Shown piece after piece: positions 13,698 through 17,072 of a stretch of DNA of 17,072 bases. The DNA comes from Acidimicrobiaceae bacterium (GTDB lineage: Bacteria > Actinomycetota > Acidimicrobiia > Acidimicrobiales > MedAcidi-G1): the NCBI GenBank assembly GCA_002699725.1, contig PACE01000050.1, positions 34,184 through 51,255 on the forward strand, written 5' to 3'. The notes under the pieces are model-generated. The model saw only the letters and a program-made list of their open reading frames with translations, was not told where the DNA came from and ran no database searches. The position numbers were made by a program, and so were the translations under genes. Every line of letters begins with the position of its first letter. Position 1 is the stretch's first letter.

Positions 13698-15017
13698 TCA
13701 GCCGTTGACCGAGAACGAGCTGTTCGGGTTGATCTCGCGGTTGCGCCGGTAGAAGCCCATGTCCATTTCGAGGCCCGTGTACACACCGGTGACGACGAGC
13801 GGGTCGGCGTCGTGGTCGTGGCCGTTCTCGATGGCGTCGATCAACTCGGACATGCAGTAGCCGGCCACCGGGGCGTTCTTGAACTGGTTGCCGCTCGATC
13901 CGATGGCCACGTAGAAGCCGTCCAGGTCGGTTCGGTCGTAGATCGGGATCCAGTCGTCCGACACGTCGTAGAGGTCGACGATGCCCTTCTTCTCGTTGGG
14001 TACGCCGAGGCTCGGCATGCGGCGGGCGAGCCGCAGCACCTGGGCGTTCCACTGCGCGTCGGAGACCACGTCGTCGTAGTCGTCGGGATCGTCGACCCAG
14101 ACCTGGGGGTCGCAGGTGGGATCTTCGGAGCCGATCAGGATGTTGTTGCCGGACTCGGGGCGCACGTAGATCGCCAGGTCAGGGTCCGAGGAGTGGAGGC
14201 CGTCGCGCTCGTAGTCGATGCCTGCCGGCGACGGGACGTGGTGCACCTCGTGGCGCAGTGCTCTGGTCTTGATGTTCATCGAGTCATAGACGCCTGCCAT
14301 CCGGTTGATGACGAACGAGTGCGGGCCGGCCACGTTGACGACGACGGGGGCATCGACCTCGGTACCGTCGGCGAGGGTCACGCCGGCGACCCGGCCGTCG
14401 GCCTGGCGGATGTCGGCCACCTCGACGTTGAACCGGAACTCGCCGCCCTTGGCCTCGGCGGCGCGCTGCAGGTTGTGGGTGGCGAGTTGGGGGTCGCTCA
14501 CGTAGCCGGAATCGGGTGTGAAGAGGGCGCCGATGAGCTCGCCCTCGGGCTCGGCCCAGAAGCGGTCGTCCTCGGGGCGGCAGGGATCTCCGTGGGTGCC
14601 GTGCTCGAAGAACGGGACCCGCTCGGCCATCGTCTCGTTGTCCCAGATCTCGTAGGGGACGTCGACCTGGTCGAACAGGGGCAGGACCTTCTCGTGGTGG
14701 CCGCCCTCGAGCATGAACAGCACGGTGCCGCACTGTAGGTAGAGGGCATGGCCCCGCTCGTCCTCGGCGTCGAGGTAGCCGGGCCAGTCCTTCCAGTAGG
14801 AGAAGCCCTCGTAGGCCATGGCGACGCCGTCGTAGGTGGAGTAGTGGGCGCGCACGATGGCGCACGAGTTGCTGGTCGAGCCGTAGCCGGAGGCGGGCAA
14901 CTTGTCGAGGTTGAGGGTCGAATAGCCCTTCTTCGCCAACTCGAAGGCGACGGCAGAACCGATGATCCCGGCGCCGATGACGATGGCGTCGTACCGGTCG
15001 TTGGGCGCTTTGCTCAT
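13698..15017 (-). CDS. FAD-dependent amine oxidoreductase (DAO family, sarcosine oxidase beta-like)
   Basis: This 439-aa flavoprotein is of the D-amino acid/sarcosine oxidase family. The N-terminal dinucleotide-binding motif is GAGIIG at 15-20 within AIVIGAGIIGSAVAFELAKKG, with the acidic residue D38 ending the second strand (LNLDK). The segment GYGSTSNSCAIVRAHYS (44-60) matches the flavin-contact region after the first Rossmann unit. A glycine-rich C-terminal stretch (AIGSSGNQFKNAPVAGYCMSELI) matches the second FAD-contact region of SoxB-like proteins. The ATG at 15017 is set by GAGG 8 bases upstream; the frame stays open far upstream, but that part only shadows the next gene. Likely substrates are N-methylated amino acids such as sarcosine or dimethylglycine, suggested by the neighbour. 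Whether oxygen or a quinone/ETF accepts electrons cannot be read from sequence. Confidence 0.9.
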   Translation of the reverse strand: MSKAPNDRYDAIVIGAGIIGSAVAFELAKKGYSTLNLDKLPASGYGSTSNSCAIVRAHYSTYDGVAMAYEGFSYWKDWPGYLDAEDERGHALYLQCGTVLFMLEGGHHEKVLPLFDQVDVPYEIWDNETMAERVPFFEHGTHGDPCRPEDDRFWAEPEGELIGALFTPDSGYVSDPQLATHNLQRAAEAKGGEFRFNVEVADIRQADGRVAGVTLADGTEVDAPVVVNVAGPHSFVINRMAGVYDSMNIKTRALRHEVHHVPSPAGIDYERDGLHSSDPDLAIYVRPESGNNILIGSEDPTCDPQVWVDDPDDYDDVVSDAQWNAQVLRLARRMPSLGVPNEKKGIVDLYDVSDDWIPIYDRTDLDGFYVAIGSSGNQFKNAPVAGYCMSELIDAIENGHDHDADPLVVTGVYTGLEMDMGFYRRNREINPNSSFSVNG

Positions 15018-15045
15018 GGGAGAATCCTCGGGTCCTTCGTTTTGT

Positions 15046-15059
15046 CGTGGCGGGCCACG
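15046..15059. other. short hairpin in the gap between the two flavoenzyme genes
   Basis: CGTGG (15046-15050) and CCACG (15055-15059) form a 5-bp stem with a 4-nt loop, 28 bp upstream of the DAO-family start codon. No terminator T-tract follows on the coding strand. It may help stabilise or process the transcript. Confidence 0.25.
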
Positions 15060-15096
15060 GTGGGAGGGGAATTGCCTGTTCGAGAACCGGCGTCCG

Positions 15097-15113
15097 GCGG
15101 GGCTCAGCCCCGC
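15097..15113 (-). other. perfect hairpin whose loop is the stop codon of the upstream flavoenzyme gene
   Basis: GCGGGGC (15097-15103) and GCCCCGC (15107-15113) form a perfect 7-bp stem. The three loop bases are exactly the TGA stop of the dimethylglycine dehydrogenase-like gene. It is not followed by a T-tract, so read-through into the next gene is expected. A role in attenuation or mRNA stability is possible. Confidence 0.35.
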
Positions 15114-17072
15114 ATCCGTTCGCCGGCGGGATCGTACAGGGGCTCGGCGACGAGTCGCGCTGGTCGCAGGTGGCCCAGGATCTCGACCTCGAAGCCATCG
15201 GCGGCGGCCGGGTCGTCGGCGAGCCGGGTGGGCACATAGGCGAGGGCGACGCTGGCCTGCGAGTAGTGCGCATAGCCCCCCGAGGTGACGAACCCGACGC
15301 ACTCCCCGCCGTGGAACACGGGCTCGTCGTGGATGGCGTCGGCGATGCCGTCGCCACCCGGGTCGCCGACGTCGATCACGAGGGTCACGAGGCGACGCTG
15401 TGGTCCAGCCTCGAGTTCGGCCCGGGCGGCCTCCTTCCCGATGAAGTCGGCGGCTTTGTCGACCTTCACGAATGGGCCCAGGCCTGCCTCGGCCGGTGTG
15501 AAGTCGGGCCGAAACTCGAGGTTCCATACGCCGAACCCCTTCTCGAAGCGCATCGACAGGAAGGCCCGTCCGCCGAACATTCGCAGGTCGAGTCCGTCGG
15601 CGGCGGCGGCGATGGCCGCACGCAGGGCCTCGTGGTGCCCTTCTGTGCAGTAGATCTCGTAACCCAACTCGCCGGTGAACGAGATCCGTGCGGTGATCGT
15701 GGGGACGCCGCCGACTTCCATCTCCCGCAGGTCGCGGAACCGGAGGCCGTGGTTCGAGACGTCGGCGTCGGTCAGGCGGCCCAGGAGTTGGCGCGAGTCG
15801 GGGCCGGCGATCGACCAGCCCATGAGGTCGTTGCTGCGGTCCGTGACGGTGACCTGGTCGCCGGGGATCCCCAGGTCGGTGAGCCGCTGGAGGAACAGCC
15901 GCATCGTGATCGCCGGCATGGCGCCGGAACCGAACAGCATGAACCGCTCGTCGTCGAGGCGGCCCACGGTGAGGTCGGCGGCCAGTCGGCCCTCCGGCGT
16001 GAGGACAGGGCTGAGTGCCAGGCGGCCCCGCTTCGGCAGGTGGTTGGCCAGGATGGAGTCGAGGAACGCCTCTGCGCCGGGGCCTGCCGCCTCGTACTTG
16101 GCGAAGTTGGCGATCTCGAGCAGGCCGACGCCCTCGCGCACGGCGCGGCACTCCTCGGCCACGTGTGGAAAGGCGTTCGAGCGACGGAAGGTCGGCGTCT
16201 CGGCCTGTTCCTCGCCCGCGGGGGCGAACCAGAGGGCGTGCTCGAGGCCGAACGAGGCACCCCACACGGCGCCCTGTGCGTCGAGGGCGTCGTAGGACGG
16301 GGTGGTCCGCCACGGTCGGGCCGCCGGGAGTTCCTCGTTGGGGTACGTGATCTTGAAGCGGCGGCGGTAGTTCTCCTGCGACTTGAGGTACGTGTAGTCC
16401 TTCGTGGCGAAGTCGCCGAAGCGGGCCACGTCCATGGCGTAGACGTCCATCTCGGGTTCGCCGTCGATGATCCACTGGGCGAGGCACAGGCCGACGCCGC
16501 CCGCTTGGCAGAAGCCGGCCATCACGGCGGCGGCCACCCAGTAGTTGGGGAGGCCGGGGACCGGTCCGATCAGCGGGTTGCCGTCGGGGGCGAACGTGAA
16601 CGGGCCGTTGACGACCCGGGCGATGCCGGCCTCGGCGAGCACCGGCATTCGCTCCTGGGCCACCTCGAGCCGGTCGACGAAGCGGTCGAGGTCGGGGGTC
16701 AGCAGCCGCATCCCGAAGTCGAGCGGCGTGGTGTCGACCGCCCAGGGCTTGCCGGCGTCCTCGTAGGTGCCGAGCAGCAGCGAGTTGCCCTCCTGGCGGG
16801 TGTAGAGGTTGCCCTCGTAGTCGATGGTCACGGCCATTTCGGCGCCGAAGTCGGCGATCTCCGCCAGTTCCTCGGTGATCACGTACTGGTGTTCCATGGG
16901 GAGCAGCGGCAGTTCGATGCCGACCATGCGGCCAAGTTCTCGGGCCCACAGGCCGGCGGCGTTGATGACGACCTCGGCAGTGATGGTGCCGTTCTCGGTG
17001 TGGATGTCCCAGGCGCCGTCGGGCCGCTGGGTCAGGTCGTGGACCGGGTTGTGGCGGTAGACCTCGGCGCCG
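15104..17072 (-). CDS. dimethylglycine/sarcosine dehydrogenase-like flavoprotein with folate-binding domain, 5' part missing
   Basis: 655 residues are visible. The coding frame continues past the ATG at 16927 to the window edge (encoding VVINAAGLWARELGRMVG and similar), so that ATG is internal and probably 160-200 N-terminal residues with the main FAD-binding motif are lost. Visible parts in order are the end of the DAO domain, with PMEHQYVITEEL and FTFAPDGNPLIGPVPGLPNY, the FAO central domain (KDYTYLKSQENYRRRF, TTPSYDALDAQGAVWG), then a GCV_T-like aminomethyl domain (ANFAKYEAAGPGAEAFLD, GWSIAGPDSRQLL, FTGELGYEIYC) and its C-terminal barrel (FIGKEAARAEL, GYVTSGGY-like GFVTSGGYAHYS). Family members demethylate dimethylglycine or sarcosine, passing the methyl carbon to tetrahydrofolate. 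The exact substrate is not decidable. It is co-directional with the DAO gene, 86 bp upstream of it. Confidence 0.92.
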   Translation of the reverse strand, partial: GAEVYRHNPVHDLTQRPDGAWDIHTENGTITAEVVINAAGLWARELGRMVGIELPLLPMEHQYVITEELAEIADFGAEMAVTIDYEGNLYTRQEGNSLLLGTYEDAGKPWAVDTTPLDFGMRLLTPDLDRFVDRLEVAQERMPVLAEAGIARVVNGPFTFAPDGNPLIGPVPGLPNYWVAAAVMAGFCQAGGVGLCLAQWIIDGEPEMDVYAMDVARFGDFATKDYTYLKSQENYRRRFKITYPNEELPAARPWRTTPSYDALDAQGAVWGASFGLEHALWFAPAGEEQAETPTFRRSNAFPHVAEECRAVREGVGLLEIANFAKYEAAGPGAEAFLDSILANHLPKRGRLALSPVLTPEGRLAADLTVGRLDDERFMLFGSGAMPAITMRLFLQRLTDLGIPGDQVTVTDRSNDLMGWSIAGPDSRQLLGRLTDADVSNHGLRFRDLREMEVGGVPTITARISFTGELGYEIYCTEGHHEALRAAIAAAADGLDLRMFGGRAFLSMRFEKGFGVWNLEFRPDFTPAEAGLGPFVKVDKAADFIGKEAARAELEAGPQRRLVTLVIDVGDPGGDGIADAIHDEPVFHGGECVGFVTSGGYAHYSQASVALAYVPTRLADDPAAADGFEVEILGHLRPARLVAEPLYDPAGERMRG

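Noticed and set aside
16925..16927. ATG as start of a complete 607-residue protein
   Set aside because: Upstream codons to the window edge continue the family match (NAAGLWARELG), so the gene is cut by the window rather than starting here.
13698..16949. One giant 1083-residue open frame across both flavoenzyme genes
   Set aside because: Only the part from 15017 downward has family motifs; the upstream part is Arg/Pro-rich noise antiparallel in frame to the dimethylglycine dehydrogenase-like gene, which is coded in another frame.
1..17072. CRISPR array, prophage, insertion sequence, attachment site or rRNA
   Set aside because: No regularly spaced repeats, transposase or integrase motifs, terminal inverted repeats or conserved rRNA segments were seen on reading both strands.

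Overview
The window is a GC-rich, densely coded stretch of bacterial chromosome. It has no phage, IS, CRISPR, rRNA or tRNA signal. Gene content points to a free-living actinobacterium, and I would guess the class Acidimicrobiia: a short ValS of the archaeal-like type, an acyl-CoA dehydrogenase and a crotonase, a DUF4190-like membrane protein, start codons placed a few bases after -10-like hexamers, and dimethylglycine/sarcosine-type flavoenzymes. The lineage is inference and rests on no marker gene.

Layout. 1-309 (+) is the 3' end of a PNPOx-like flavin-binding protein. 391-993 (-) is a lone biotin transporter component (bioY), whose leader holds an unusual nested dyad. 1154-1963 (-) is a crotonase-family enzyme that overlaps the end of valS (1960-4608, -) by ATGA. 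4665-6014 (+) is an M20 metallopeptidase, divergent from valS. 6146-7360 (+) is an acyl-CoA dehydrogenase, converging on the next block through a GC hairpin. 7378-10829 (-) is a cassette of three uncharacterised genes: a large LRV-repeat protein ending in a duplicated cysteine-containing module, a 124-aa protein that starts at TTG, and a 383-aa protein that looks like a sliding-clamp-like fold joined to a YbjN-like domain. 11005-11610 (-) is a SpoT/MESH1-like HD hydrolase, divergent from a DUF4190-like membrane protein with a long coiled coil (11679-12347, +). 12425-13688 (+) is a two-gene unit of a VOC protein and a carboxymuconolactone decarboxylase/AhpD-like protein. 13698-15017 and 15104-17072 (-) are two flavoprotein amine oxidases/dehydrogenases of the sarcosine/dimethylglycine type; the second runs off the right edge.

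How the genes fit together. The right-hand flavoenzyme pair suggests use of methylated glycines, for example downstream of glycine betaine. The acyl-CoA dehydrogenase and crotonase suggest acyl-CoA breakdown but are not adjacent. The valS-crotonase overlap couples translation of a housekeeping gene to a catabolic-looking one. The best candidate for something undescribed is the 7378-10829 cassette: its order and overlap argue for a functional unit, and only its repeat scaffold is clearly recognisable by eye.
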